This document shows positions 37,151 to 50,284 of a stretch of 64,000 bases of DNA, one piece after another (position 1 is the first letter of the stretch; the number at the start of each line of letters is the position of its first letter). Origin of the DNA: Citrus sinensis (lineage: Eukaryota > Streptophyta > Magnoliopsida > Sapindales > Rutaceae); assembly GCF_022201045.2 (NCBI RefSeq), contig NC_068559.1:27473501-27537500 (forward strand). The letters run 5' to 3'. The translations under genes and the position numbers were made by a program. The notes below the pieces were generated by a model, which saw nothing but the letters and a program-made list of their open reading frames with translations, was not told the origin of the DNA and made no database searches.

Positions 37151-38795
37151 TGTGGAACCAAGTGAAATGACGATCATTTGGCAATGATCTACTTAAAGAG
37201 CAAGAGAAACGAACAAAAAGTTAAGTGAACGCTACTGACGACAAAGTGCTTATAATGCATGCTTACGTGTCAGTCAAGCGGCTTCACGATTCATGTGCCA
37301 ATAGATTTGAACCGAGCGGAGTTTTCTCGTGCCTATGAACCAATGGAAACGAAGATGCCACGTTAACTATTCCCGTCTCTCGTTAAGGTGGATTTTGTAG
37401 AGTCCCCAACTCAACACGGATTTGTATCGGACCTTCGCTACGCACCGAATGGGCTTTCAGGCCCATTTCTTCGACCCCAGAGCTAAGTTGGTCTTGCTCC
37501 CCTCAAATAATTAAATACGCAAGCATGTAATAATTGCCGAACTGACATGAAATATATTTTAACATTGTATCATCATATCTTGAGCGAGCTTCTGTTGATC
37601 CGAATGAAATACAAATAAAATTATATTTTTTTTCTTTTTAGTTAGTAATTTAAATATTTAATAAAATTAAAATAACTTAACGTGAATAATTCAATTCAAT
37701 TCAATTCAATTAATAATACAGTATTTTCATGAAGGTGCTAAGATTACAAACGATGTCATACGAGTTATAACATATATAGTTGTATTGAAGAATTTATAAA
37801 TGATAGTTTTACACGAGTATTACTTTGAAATATCAAGGGCGCTCTTATCTTTTTTTTTTGAATTTTGATACCCAGTTGGGAACCTACCCAGTTGGAACCT
37901 CAACCACGTTCATAGTCACTTTGTTAATTAGTTAGTACAGTCAATATCAATATCAAGGTATCAACATCAAATTCATCACCTGCAACAGGAAAAAGAAGGA
38001 GCTAATTCAAAAGGGGAGTTCAGTGGTGTACCATCATGAACATGATAATATTAATTGATAAGGACAGCCATTGCATTTGTTATGGGGATTTTTCTTTTTC
38101 TTTGTGTTGGCGCGCGCATAAATAATGTTTTAAGGATAAAATTAATATTATTATTCTATAAATTAATGCTATCTTCAATTAAGAAAAGACCTTTTACTAT
38201 TTTAAACAACATTGAAGAATTTTTTTTAAAAAAATTAGTGTTACATGGGCAAGGAATCGTACAATTACCCAAAAAAAAAATCTAAATTAATAAATAAACT
38301 TGAAGGTCAATGGTGTAAGAGATATTCAGCTTTCAGGTGTCTCAAAATCCTAGGACAAGTAAACGACTTAATTTAACCCCTTTTTTAAAGCGTAATCGTC
38401 GCGGATCACGTGTGCATTAGCTTGAAACAATAAATTTAAGGATATAATCATCTCCGTACAATTTAATTAATTACATCTGAATCCAACGGTGTTGAGGCAT
38501 TGTCTGTTCCAGACAAGGCGATAAAAGCCCAGTTTGATTTTATAATCCCGGCGTTATCCGTCACATTCCCAAGGACCCTTTACATAACAAAGGACAAAGA
38601 AAATATATTTAAAAAATCCAATAATAATAATAAATAATAAACAAACAAATACGGTTTTCGAAGGAAGTCGATACGGTTAATTAAAAGCGGGTCACGCTTT
38701 TCAGCGGTAGTGGTATTGTTCGTTGCTTGCCCCGCTCATCTGATTCCATAACAGCATATTGAGCGCCAAGTGTTCGAAGAAATGCCTGAACCATC
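37151..38795. other. Spacer upstream of PTST2, with presumed promoter
   Basis: Lies between the minus-strand NPF2 pseudogene and plus-strand PTST2. It has a (TTCAA)n repeat at about 37690-37711 and a GGGCTTTCAGGCCCAT motif near 37450, resembling site II (GGCCCA) elements. No gene is seen; the small ORF at 38055-38285 is unrecognised. Confidence 0.45.
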
Positions 38796-41700
38796 ATGGT
38801 CTCACTCACTGCCGCTTCATATTGCTTCTTTGCCTCGCCCTATTCGCACCTAGATTTGAATACGTTTCCTTCTCCTTCGTGGGATTTTGTTTTTAACTCA
38901 AACCCAAGAAGAGGAACAAGAAAGCAAGAACCAGTTGTTTCATTGAGTCTTGTTGCAGCTGCGAAAGAGAGAGAAAACGCTGGGTCATTTTCAGGGTTTC
39001 TTGAGGTGGAAAAGAGGAATTATAGGGGCTATTGTAATATGTGTGTTGGGTTTGTGAGGAGGTGTAAGAAGGATTTGGATAGTGAAGGAGATTTGGCTTT
39101 GGAAGCTGAGATTTTGGAGTTCATGAGGAACTCAGAAAATCCAAACGCGTTTCCAACTAAGAAGCAGTTCATGGATGCTGGAAGATTGGATCTTGTTGAG
39201 GCTATTGCGAGGCAAGGTGGGTGGCTTGCATTTGGTTGGGATTTGGATGATGATGATAAAGAAGAACAACAACAGCAACAACAAAAACTAGAAGGGTTTC
39301 AAGAAAATGGTGTTAATGATTGGGATTTGACGGTGGTGAAGGGATACAAAAATGGGGCTCTTCAAGAGAGTTTTGAAAGTGGTGAAAAAAGCAGTGCTTT
39401 GGAGTGCAATGAAGTTAGAGAATACGGAGTTTCTTCTTTTCCTGTTAATTCTTCTTGTTCGGCTTCCTCATCTGGTAGATCATTGTGAGGTTTCTAATTT
39501 TTAGTCTTCTATTTTTACTGCCAAAATTTTATTGTTTTGTTGATTAAACAGTTCAGACCCTTGAAACTATAAGATTAAAATCAAAAGTATTGCTGAGAAA
39601 TCAACCTTGAGTGTTAAGATGTGATTTGAAACCATCTTGATGTTGAAAGGACATGCTTTTGTCAATATGTTTGCTGTCACTAGTGCCACGGATAGATTAA
39701 CTAGAAACTAGTTTTAAATCCTTTGGCTCAAACATTTTTTATTCATTCATTTTCCTTAATTTGATATAAAAAATGTTAAGCGCCTAATGAATTCAGCAAA
39801 AAAGAAAAATCTCATTTCCATTTGAAGCGCTTGTAATTTTCAAGTTTATAATTCTTCAATTTTTCTTAAGCTACCAAATAGATTGGTAAATTTCTTGGAC
39901 GGTCCTTTCACATATATATTCTGCATATTCTGTTTGGTCAGGGAACAGGCCATTGAGGATGATTCTGGGATTGAGGGTATACTGAATCGGTTGGAGAAAG
40001 AAAGGAATACAAATTTTGGGTTTGGTTTGAGAGAGAAAGGGAACACTGCTTGTGTCCAAAGTGATGGTCGTAAAGATGACCGGCATGTTGAAACCTCAAA
40101 AGAGGAGGTAAATTGGTTTTTTTACTTTCAAATTAGTTTTATTTATCTTTCACCTTATCTATTTGTAAAAATGAGCATGCTTGTGAATAATTTGGTAGGT
40201 TTTTCAACTTTGTATTTGAATATATTGAGGATTACTATATTTCTTGTCATCTTAGAATTGTTGGATGAATCTATAACTGTATTTTACTTATTCTTGGGTA
40301 AACAATAACCAGTTATATCATATAAATAATGTATTGTTGCAAGGTCTTTCTAAGACATAACTTCGTGTTCTTGTTTACTGTAAAAGACAGTTGCTGGCCT
40401 TGGAAGAAGCAACAAGCTTGCATCATTAGACCCTGGTGGAGGCATAATCAATAATTCAGGGGGCAAGCTCACTCAAAATACATCTCCTTCAAACCAAAAG
40501 TCACCTAAGCCTGAAATGTGGAGAATGTGGAGCATTCAAAGGGCAGGGTTTTCAGACAAGGAATTTGAAGGTAGTCCATTAGCTAGTTTCTGGTTCCATA
40601 GTGGCTTGACACTTCAGATCAACTGACCTCTATTTGCTGATACACTGTTCAGCTGCTGAAATTGCTTCCAATGAAGGAGCAATGGATGTGTCAGGGGATG
40701 AAATACTTGAAGTAAGAGACATTGGTTGTGAACATTTGAATAGGCCAGAAAAATTGAACTCTTATCCCACAGAGAATAATCATAATGACATACGAAGTCG
40801 CCTTCAGCACTTGGAGCTGGAGCTTTCATCTGTACTTCACACATTAAGGTCTAACTCGGGTGAACTTCTGTCACAGAAGGTGAGTGATCTGATCCTTTTG
40901 TACACAAATTTGGGAAAGTACTCCTAGGAATGTTCAAATATATTTTTTTGTTAAAGAAACACATTAAACAGGTTGTTTCTTCATTTTGATTGCTAGAATG
41001 TTCTTACTGAATGCAACGTTGTTTAGTTCATAAAAATGTGAATCACTCAAGAATTTCATGAATGTATTATCAATTGTGATCATGAATTTGGCATGTGTTA
41101 TCCTGCTATTTAACCTATTTGTTGCATGTTAACTTAACCTAATCAATTATTGCCTGCAACTGATGTTATTTTTCCCACCAAAACATAATAACGTTTCTTG
41201 TTTTGTTTCCACAGATATTTAGTATCAAAATTCAGAAGATTCATTACTGTATGCAGCTTTTGTAGCAATATTTCTATCCTGTGATAACTTTTTGCATTCT
41301 CTTCTTAGAAGATTCAAATAAATTATTAATTTTACTGTGCATTCTTCAACAGGGTTTTGAAGGCTTGTCTGATGATTTGCATAAGCTTTCTGATACTTGG
41401 GAGTTCCAAGAAAATGAGATCATGAATGCTAAAGATAGATTACGGTCAATACGTGCAAAGTTAGCAGTGTTAGAAGGAAAGATGGCATTGACAATAATGT
41501 ATGCACAATTTCTGTTCATTCAACGTCATGCTTATTTTACGCTACCATTGATGATGCAAAGTTCTTACATTCTGCAGCGATGCACAAAAAATGGTTGAAG
41601 AAAAACAGAAAAGGATCGATGATGCTCGTAGAACCCTAATGCTTATTCGCACCGTCTGTGTAGTTTGGCCTAATTTGGCGTCAGAGGTGCTTTTAGCAGG

Positions 41701-42541
41701 ATCATTTGATGGTTGGGCTTCCCAGGTTCGACCTCATTCTGAAATTTTGATTTTGATGTAATTTCTTCCTGCTTCTAAGATTCCTTGATGTTCAATTTCA
41801 AGCCTGCTAGTTAGTGACCACAAACGACCTTTTTTCTTTTTCTTTTCTTTTTTGGGGGCTTTTGGCATTGAATTGTCATTCTCCTTTAAACCTACTGACT
41901 TATATCACTAGAAGTAGTTGAGACAGCTTCTTCTGTGATTCTTATGAAAGAGTGGATTAATTGTCTGCTTGTTTGAATTGAGATAACTGAATTCCTGTTT
42001 AGAAAACACTGATCAAAATGGAAGTCAATTATGAAAGCAAGAAGATTACAGAGAGCATGCTTCAAGATTACTGAACTTGGTTTTTGCATAATCAATACAA
42101 GTATGGATTCTTTTGTCAGTATTAATGACATGCCGTGATATATAGACTGATTATCGACCCTTTTTGGATAACAATATTTGTGTAAGGATTGTGGATAACA
42201 ATATTCTTTTGTCATTTGAAGCCTTTCTCTCAACAGGGTTTAGCATAGATCTTTATAAGTTGGCTCTATTTTTATTTTCTGCTTTGCAGAGAAAGATGGA
42301 GAAGTCAAGTGCTGGTATTTTTTCTCTGTCCCTGAAGTTGTATCCGGGTAGATATGAGGTAGATCTTTATCTCAACTTATAATGATTTCATATGCAACAG
42401 TTAGTGCTCCTTCAGTCAAGAGTTCTAATTTAGCTTTTGCTACAGATCAAGTTTATTGTCGATGGTGAATGGAAGATTGATCCCTTACGCCCTATTGTTT
42501 ACAATAACGGATATGAGAATAATCTACTAGTTGTCACGTAA
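38796..42541 (+). CDS. PTST2: PTST2/FLO6-like starch-granule factor with coiled coil and CBM48, 8 exons
   Basis: PTST family proteins act in the plastid stroma. They bind glucans through a C-terminal CBM48 and starch synthase 4 through a coiled coil, and help start granules. Exons: 38796-39484, 39942-40107, 40387-40570, 40653-40879, 41353-41498, 41578-41725, 42290-42358, 42446-42541; 1,725 nt, 574 aa plus stop, phases consistent. The N-terminus is Ser/basic-rich like a transit peptide. GRLDLVEAIARQGGWLAFGWD lies near residues 128-150, with a Gln run just after. Residues about 390-495 are a charged, heptad-like coiled coil. The CBM48 (about 495-574) has VLLAGSFDGWA, YPGRYEIKFIVDGEWKID and YNNGYENNLL. 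The upstream ATG at 38782 is out of frame. PTST3 is the alternative; neighbouring genes (Arabidopsis PTST2 is At1g27070, from memory) favour PTST2. Confidence 0.9.
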
Positions 42542-43337
42542 GAAACACTTAAGCTTGTAATGGTGAGCAAGACAAATTTTTTTCTTTCATACGAGGACGA
42601 AGAGAGTGCATACTGCAAGTGTCTTCTCATCTTTCTCTTATTATTTTGTAAACATTGTTTCGCTGACAAGGGGTGATTTGTATATTGGACATTTAGATGC
42701 TTGCTCTTCATTTTTTTTTTTAGGAAAGCTCTGTAATACAAGCTTATTTCATGTACTTATTTTTAGGAGATTCTAGCCTTATATATTACATGATTTTTCA
42801 ATTTCATTTCGGTTTTAATCAAGTGAAATTATTAAATTTATTTGATTTATGTTATTCCCCAAGGGTTCTATAACGTGAAGCTCACAGCCTCTTAATCAGT
42901 CGAATAAAAACAGTGGGTGGCAAATGACAACTATCAAGTATTAACATAAAAACAAAGATTAGATTTATTCTCATTCGCTTTCCTAGCTGCCGGGTTTATT
43001 ATTAACACTAACTCTTACACTACAATAATTTTTTTTTTAAAAAAAAAAAATTATGTTCGAGAAAATGCCATCAATGCTTGCCTTGTTTTCCAAACAAACA
43101 ATAAAACTGGTAAATGAAAGATAATATTAAATACTGCAGTCACATACATAAACATGAGACTGCAAGTTCAGTATTTCATTAAGAAATCAATATTAACAGA
43201 GACTAATTGCAGCGGCTACCAATGATTTGCTAGAGCTTGTTTCTGGTGCATGCAATGGCCAAAGAGAACTACACTTCTCTGAGGTATAAAATTTGGGTTG
43301 GCTTGGTCCTTGTAAAACTGCCAACAAGATGGCAAGA
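42542..43337. other. Convergent 3' flank of PTST2 and OEP24
   Basis: The two genes end toward each other about 800 bp apart. The interval should hold both 3' UTRs. I see no other feature. Confidence 0.5.
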
Positions 43338-44813
43338 TTACATCTCAAAGTCCCACGAACTCTCAGCGGTTAGTGTTGGCATGTATAATCCTTCTCCCAG
43401 TCTAAAAGAAGCCGAAACCTGCAAGAGAAGATCCACAAAAAATGAGCGAGCTCACATTAATCGCACAGCACTAGAGCAGCTTCATTGAACAACACTAGCT
43501 AGGTCAATTTAGCTTCAATGTGAAAGTGGAAGAAATGTTAACTTCACCGATAAAAGTAAAGGGATCTACTTGTATTGAACTTGGCACTAATCTAGATTAG
43601 CCAGAATATAGACATTATAATGTACACTGCATTTGGGTATGGTACACATCCAGGTTAATTACCCCACACTGCAATGCAGTGTATGACTACACTAAGGCTG
43701 GCATGCAGGTAATTGAATTACCTATGAGGAGGCAGAATAGATCAAAATCAAACATACAAATATCCTGTTTCTCTAGATACCTTAAAGCCTTTCCTAAGTC
43801 ATTCCAAATGATATGAGCTATATAAAGCTGAGGCCCAGGCTATGAAGTAGCTTCTCCTAGATGAATGCTGATAAATTGAGAAAACAACTCCTGTTGATCC
43901 CAAATTACAGAAAGTCTCAAGATTTTTTCCGCAATGCCATCAAAGAGAAAAGTACCTGCTATGAACTGTAAATCATATGAGGTTGTTGCATACCTTGCAT
44001 TTTCCATCTCTGTTGAATGACGGTTTCCACAACCACCCAAGGTCCAAAACCTTCCTTGACTTATCATAAGAAGCTCTTATAACATCACCATCAAAAACAG
44101 TCTTTGAAACAGCCAATTCCCACGAGTTCTTTCCAAAATCATAGCAGGGCTCAAATGTGGCCATCCCTCTGTGCACATAGCTATACCTCAACTTCAAGTT
44201 TCTGGAATCAAGCACATAATTTGCAGATATTTTGTTAGTTGGATCAAGTAAAAGTGTCCCATCCAAGATTGTCCTGTTTTCACCCGTCATGTGAGTGTAA
44301 GTCATGTACAGCTGCTTCTCTAGTATCCTTGCTGTGTTCATGAACTGGAATCGAACATTCTGCAAGCATACCACATAAACTTTGCAATTATAGTGAACCC
44401 TATTGACCCCATTACTCATATTTGATAAAATTACTTCAATAAGCTACAAATAATGTTTCAAAATGAAATTTTTGAGAGACAATAGCTTCAAGTTCTGATA
44501 TTTCCTACAGCAACTAAACTATGCAAACTGAAGTGAATTGCATAATAACTTCATCCCACTATCTTCAGTAGCACTAAAAATTTGATATGTATAAAGATTT
44601 CAATTCTTTTTTCCAAAAAATGGACTGTACTACCTTTTGAGGAACGTCAAAATCAACTAAAAAAGAGCCAGGCTTCTCGACGGAGAAAGAAAGGTCACTG
44701 GCGTTTAAAGCGGGCCCGGCGATAACATAAGCTCGGAGCTTTAGTTCTCCGGCGTCAGCGGCGACCGTTCCGGTCAAACCTTTTCTACTTCTCATAGATA
44801 TTGCCGCGTTCAT
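43338..44813 (-). CDS. OEP24: Outer envelope pore protein 24 (OEP24), 3 exons
   Basis: OEP24 is a beta-barrel solute channel of the plastid outer envelope. Exons (minus): 44634-44813, 43994-44359, 43338-43418; 627 nt, 208 aa plus stop, close to the family's length of about 213. Signatures match Arabidopsis OEP24 along the length: GLTGTVAADAGELKLR, VEKPGSFLVDFDVP, NVRFQFMNTARI, ENRTILDGTLLLD, TFEPCYDFGKNSWELAVS, ending LTAESSWDFEM. The frame contains no signal peptide or helical membrane span, as expected for such barrels. Tail-to-tail with PTST2 and same strand as the RCC1 gene upstream. Confidence 0.95.
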
Positions 44814-45377
44814 CTTTTCTCAGAGTCGGAAAGAGACGAGTTTGTTTTCAGAAGCAACAAAGAGAAGACAGAGGGGGTTTACTTTTCGTCGGATATTTGT
44901 GGCAACTGACTGCTGCCACGTCATCTAATGAAAGGGCACCATCAGCTAGTAGCTAGTAAGCTACTGAGTACCGAGCCCTTTTCATGGCGCCGAACATGCT
45001 CTTGTCTTAAAGACTTAAAACATGTAGAGAAACAATTTGTAAAATTCTTAAATCATTTTTCTTCGTTCTTTTATTGTACGAAAACTGTATATAATGCAAC
45101 ACAGCCCACACTACAGAATTAACATCAAAACAATTCCTTTACAAATTACAACTTTAACTGAAGAAGCTTTGGCACTAACGTGCCGCTCAACTTGTTCTTT
45201 TTGGATTGCGAGTGATCTTCTGTGCTTCCCATGCTTTCTAATTTGTAACTTCTTCATCTCTTTTTGATGTCAAGTTGTTGAAAAATTTCTTTCCATTATG
45301 AGCCACGGTAGATGTTTGGGATATTGGAATAACAAAGTACATAAAGAATTATGAAGGGATGAACATCCACACTATCA
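44814..45377. other. Spacer between OEP24 and RCC1 gene
   Basis: Holds the OEP24 promoter/5' UTR (minus) and the RCC1-gene 3' UTR. No other feature seen; the 64-aa ORF at 44928-45122 is not recognised. Confidence 0.5.
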
Positions 45378-48030
45378 TTAAGTCTGGGAAGGAAGGCAGT
45401 GTCTGCTTATGGCATATGTGAACCCACTCCCACAGAAAACTTCCAACTGCGTGTCTCTGTTTCGAAATTCATCACCAAGATTCACTACTTTTGGGTGAAT
45501 TTGATCACAAGTATTTCCCAAGCCAAGCTGACCATGTTCGCCCCAACCCCATGTCATTATTGCTCTATTTTCTGCAATCACATTAATAAAAAAAGGAGGG
45601 AAGAAAGGTGTCTAGGAAATTATGAATAACCCAACCCAATGAAATTTACCTGTTACTACAGCAGAGTGCTCAGCTCCAGCAGCAATCTGAATAACTTTTA
45701 CACCATCCAGATTTGACACTTTCTCCAAAGCAACTTCATTTGAATTTGTTGGATTACAAAGAAATAGACATATTATTAGATTTACCATGATCAAGATGCA
45801 GTTCCAATATAAAATTCCATGGATCATTTTTGGCAGTTTGGTCATTTAAATTTAGTAATTCTAACTTAAAACTGAAGTTGCTCACCCACAATATAAACTA
45901 GAAAAGAGAATGCATATGAAAGTTTATCATCAGTTTTCCTTTTAAAGAATTTCAAATGATTGAGTTTCACGACAGCTTTTTACATCTAGATGCATTACCA
46001 GATAAAGGCCTTGTTGAGCTCACTCTCTCAGGATCACTTAGCATGCCATGGTGGGAGCCACCAAGCATTAAAACTTCCCCATCTCCTGTGATAGATAACA
46101 AAGACTGCTATGAAATAGTGTGATAGTCATGAACCACTTCCAAACTGGAAGAGGACTAGATATGAAATATGATAAGAAGGAAGCACACAAATATACCAGT
46201 TAATACTAATGCATGATTCCATCCAAGAGCAGCTTGGGAGAATGATAACGATGAAGGTAAAGACTGGGGACAGTTTACATCAGAAGTGCTATTGAACCCT
46301 CTTCCCCAAGTGTATAGATGTCCTTCAGCTGATGAAACAGAAACAATACAACAAAAGAGGGAAGTATATTACTCCGTTTCAGTCATACAATTCATGTTAA
46401 TTGACGTTAAATTGTGTTGGAACAACTCTTTTTATGACCTTCACCATATGTCCCTTCATCTATAAACTTGGACCAATTCCCCTGTAAAATTTATGTGCCA
46501 ATGTGATGATCTGCTTCACTCAAACTCATGATCCAAAAAGCGATTCCCACTTTTGTACCAGGGGGAAAAGAAAGAGAATATTTGAGTGGACTCACCAGAT
46601 AATGCTGCACTACGATCTCCATTGGCACTAATGCCAACAATTTCAATGCCGTCAAGTCCAATCGTAACTTGAGGAAGACTAACTGATCTAATCCGATCCT
46701 TTGAGACACCCAATTGACCTCGCTTTCCAGATCCAAATCCATAAACTTGATTTCCCAAACAATCTGCATCAGGCTTATCATACTTATTAGAGCTTGAGAT
46801 GGAGGAAATCATAAGGTCCAAGTTTTGACAATAACATTCTGTTCTTTTGCACACCAGTAAGCATCCAGTAGCGAAAAATAAAATCCTAAGCCATTTACGA
46901 TCACCACTTACGTTTAAGCAATTTTAGTTCAAAATGAAAAACAAAGGTAGAATGTCCCTTATGCCTTCAAATTATCAACTTTCAAATATGAGCAAGAAAT
47001 TTCTCTTTTTTATTCTTTATTCTCTATTTTTTGGTAATGTATGAACCGTGTTTTTCTAGTTTGAGAAAGAATGATATCACATAAGGCATATAAAGGATAC
47101 AAAAGCACCCCGTTCAAACATCTTCTTCAAGTATAGTGGGGATAATATTGACAACCAGTAACAAAGCAGATTATACAAATGCATTTACCTTTCAGCAAAA
47201 CAAGTGAATGGCGCATGCCACATGCTATCTGATGAACATTCTTATTAACAAAGGATGAGACTTTAACAGGAGAGCTATGTGACCTGTAATCACCATGCCC
47301 AAGCTGGCCAAATGTGCCATCCCCACAAGTAAAAAGACATCCTGAATCTGGAAAGAAGGCCAACCCCACAAGAAGGAAAAATAAATAAACCAATACAGAA
47401 TACACACAAGAAAGATTAATCATTAACGAGGAAAATAAAGAGCATATAATACCCCAATAAAAGGAAGCAGATTGTGCAACGAGAGCGAAAAGAAAAGAAA
47501 ACAGTAACCTGAAACAAAACCAGAGTGATTCCATCCAGCAGAAATGTGAGTGATGGTATAGCCGTGCACGTCAAAGAAAGTTACAGGCTTTGGATACAAG
47601 GCATCGACCATCTCTCCGTGGCCTAACTGACCAGAATTGCCTCTCCCCCATGAAAACACTTTCCCGCCTGTTAAACTGATCAGTTAATATGCTGTCGGGC
47701 AGCAATTTACCGAAATCAAATCATGATCATAGAACATAAAACCAGTAGAGTAATTTAGATACCACTAACAGAGGAAGGGGAGGTCAGGGCTAAAACGTGA
47801 GCCCCCCCGCAGGCGAGCATAGAGACTGAGGAGAGGGAACTGAGATTAAGGAGTTGAGGAGAGAGCTCGTCATGTAGCCTGCCCGTGCCCAGCTGCCCGT
47901 CCGTGCCTGCTCCCCAGCTCCACACTTTCACTAATTGTTGCTCTTCTTCTTCTTCTATTTTTGGCTTCGCATTATTTATTAGTGCTGATTTGCCTTTTTC
48001 AGTTTCTTCCATAAGTGGCGCTGGCGCCAC
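45378..48030 (-). CDS. RCC1-repeat (UVR8/RCC1-like) beta-propeller protein, 8 exons
   Basis: Exons (minus): 47763-48030, 47509-47667, 47189-47347, 46596-46763, 46197-46328, 45999-46085, 45650-45733, 45378-45571; 1,251 nt, 416 aa plus stop. Every intron falls in phase 1. Most exons encode one repeat: VWSWGAGTDGQLGTG, VFSWGRGNSGQLGHG, LFTCGDGTFGQLGHG, VYGFGSGKRGQLG, a degenerate LYTWGRGFNS, EVLMLGGSHHGML, and TWGWGEHGQLGLG, each followed by an (A/G)G(x)(x)H strand such as SAGWNHSGFV. A seven-bladed propeller is expected; repeats 5 and 6 are degenerate. No second domain is present. The exon-7 acceptor (after GAATGAAG-like text) has a weak pyrimidine tract and is the least secure border. Which protein it regulates cannot be told. 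Probably the orthologue of At1g27060 (from memory). Confidence 0.92.
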
Positions 48031-50284
48031 TCTCTATGGTATTTTCTAGTTTCTACGCTCCTCTCTCCAGACTCCAGAGTACATGAATCACTCTGCTCAA
48101 GTAGCTTTCGACTTCTGCTACGATTTTAGGCCCAAGGACTGTGGAGTCGAACTATTTGTTACTAACAGTTTTAGCTGAATAATTACGGGCCCGAGACCGA
48201 ACCCAGACCCAGAAAAACGGTTCCGTCCTTTATTATTATTAATATTACTCCTAATAATAGAAATAGTTTTAAAATTAACAGACTCATCCTTTCGCCTCAT
48301 ATTATTAATTTAGATGGTTCATTGTATCATATGTTTTCAACTGTAATCGATTATAACAAATGAACAGGCTCAAAATTCTTACTCAAATATAATAGTAATG
48401 AAACGTCTATGATGCTTACTCATTGTAAATTTCCGTATCAAATTCCCCCCCCCCCCCCCCCCCCCCGGGGGTATTCATTTATATGAAGTTGTCAGTCGGG
48501 CAATATATGTAATTCTCACATAGAATATTAATTTCTTTGCATGAATCATGTAATTCGTTGCTAGCTAGTTTATCCACAAGCAATTCTTGAGGCGACGGCA
48601 AAGATAGCATTGTCCGACTTAATGGCTTTTTCTATTGGTAACGAAATCCATTGTTGGTCTCTTTACAATCAACAGGAGGGAGCTCAAGTAGAAAGCTTGA
48701 GCTTACTTATTCAAAAGTTGCGCTAACACCATTACTTTTACTAATTACTCATCATCAATTAGCTTAAGACAGATGTTACAAACATATAATTATGCTTCCA
48801 TAGTTCCATTGTCTATGTAATGATACTCGGCTTGGCTCTGCTTTGCTTTATACGCACAGGTTGTTCAAGAAAACTAAACTAGTGCAGCAAGGCGTGCTGA
48901 TTGATAATTGAGAACTTATAGTCTATTTTAATTTAGTTATATATAGATTTCGATCAGGTGCATGTATTCATACACCTTCTAGCGCGCGATTGTGTGTGTG
49001 TGACGATTTATCATTGGTGTATGGGACTCACAGCTCTACTAATAAATACCCACCATATGTGCAGTCGCAACACTAGACTGAGACCTTAATTATATATCTA
49101 AAACAGGTAGAACGTCTTGTGAAGTTCTTTTAGAATAATTGCCAAAGTATTACTGTAATAAATGCTTTCTCCAAAAGTTTGTATCTTGATAGGGATATGG
49201 CTAAGTTACATTATGTGTAACTTATATTTAAACTTCACCCAATGACTCGATATAAATTTAATCGAACAACACTTAAGCTATTGGGTCTAATACTGCAACT
49301 CATGAATTGATGCAACTTTACATATAGCATGACTCGATAATATACATATTCTAGCAGCTGTTTGAGACTTTTTCAAGATTTCCTTTAATATAAAATGGAC
49401 TAGGAATAAATATGATAGCATTATTCAGCATCATTTAGGACCCAAAAAATATTTAGCCTTCAGAAACTCAAAAAAATAGTGGAGTTACCCGACAAAAAAA
49501 GGTCAGAACGCAGCTTACCAGGAGCAATGCGGCCATAAGAATGTGCAATATCAGACATGGATATAGAATGGCATTTCAATCATTTTTGTAAGTAGTTATC
49601 CCTCTAGAGGTTCTGTCTTCTGTGACCCAAAAATAAATAAATAAATATGCCAAACAAACAAACAACGAACCCTAAAATAATAATGTTCCGCCCTCAAATT
49701 CTCAGGAAGCAGCAATGATTAGCTTATTCAGTTAATATTGAAACCAAGACGTCAAGACTTTTGAATTAATTAATACACTTGGAACTGCAAAATCTAATCA
49801 CTTACTTTTAACCGCTTAAGAAATGCCAATAGAGCAAAGTGTAAACTGCATCTACAGTATCTAAAGAAATTTTACATTCAGAACAGTACCAGACTTCCAA
49901 CTTCATACTTAGCCTCTCAACGTTAATTCAAACTATTACAATAAGCAATGAGGATTCAGGACAGAGATTCATTCCGAGTCCCAACTGTACAATTCTGACT
50001 TAAGCTACACAAGTATACATTCATATCAAGGAAACACTTGAATTCTCATTAAATAGAACAATTACACAACAAAGAACCAGAAATCAAATCTAAGCTAGAC
50101 AGCTTTGGCCACCAGTTTAAATGAAAAAACCAGAAACCAAAGCCGCAACAAACAATTTTCACCAACTCTACCGCCCTTCCAACATTTAGCTACACATACT
50201 TCATACCCACCTACTCTAACTAAAACTAAACTCAAATCTAATATTACAAAGGAGGATAAGTCCTCACAAATATCAGTTCTGAAG
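48031..50284. other. Spacer between RCC1 gene and RRM gene
   Basis: No gene seen. Contains a C22G5 homopolymer run (48445-48471), a small GT run near 48992, and the 3' UTR of the RRM gene toward 50040-50284. Confidence 0.5.
48445..48471. repeat. C22 followed by G5 homopolymer tract
   Basis: Twenty-two consecutive C then five G in otherwise AT-rich spacer. Confidence 0.95.

Noticed and set aside
38782-38850. Upstream ATG as PTST2 start
   Set aside because: It reads a different frame and meets a stop (TAG) after about 23 codons; at most a small uORF.
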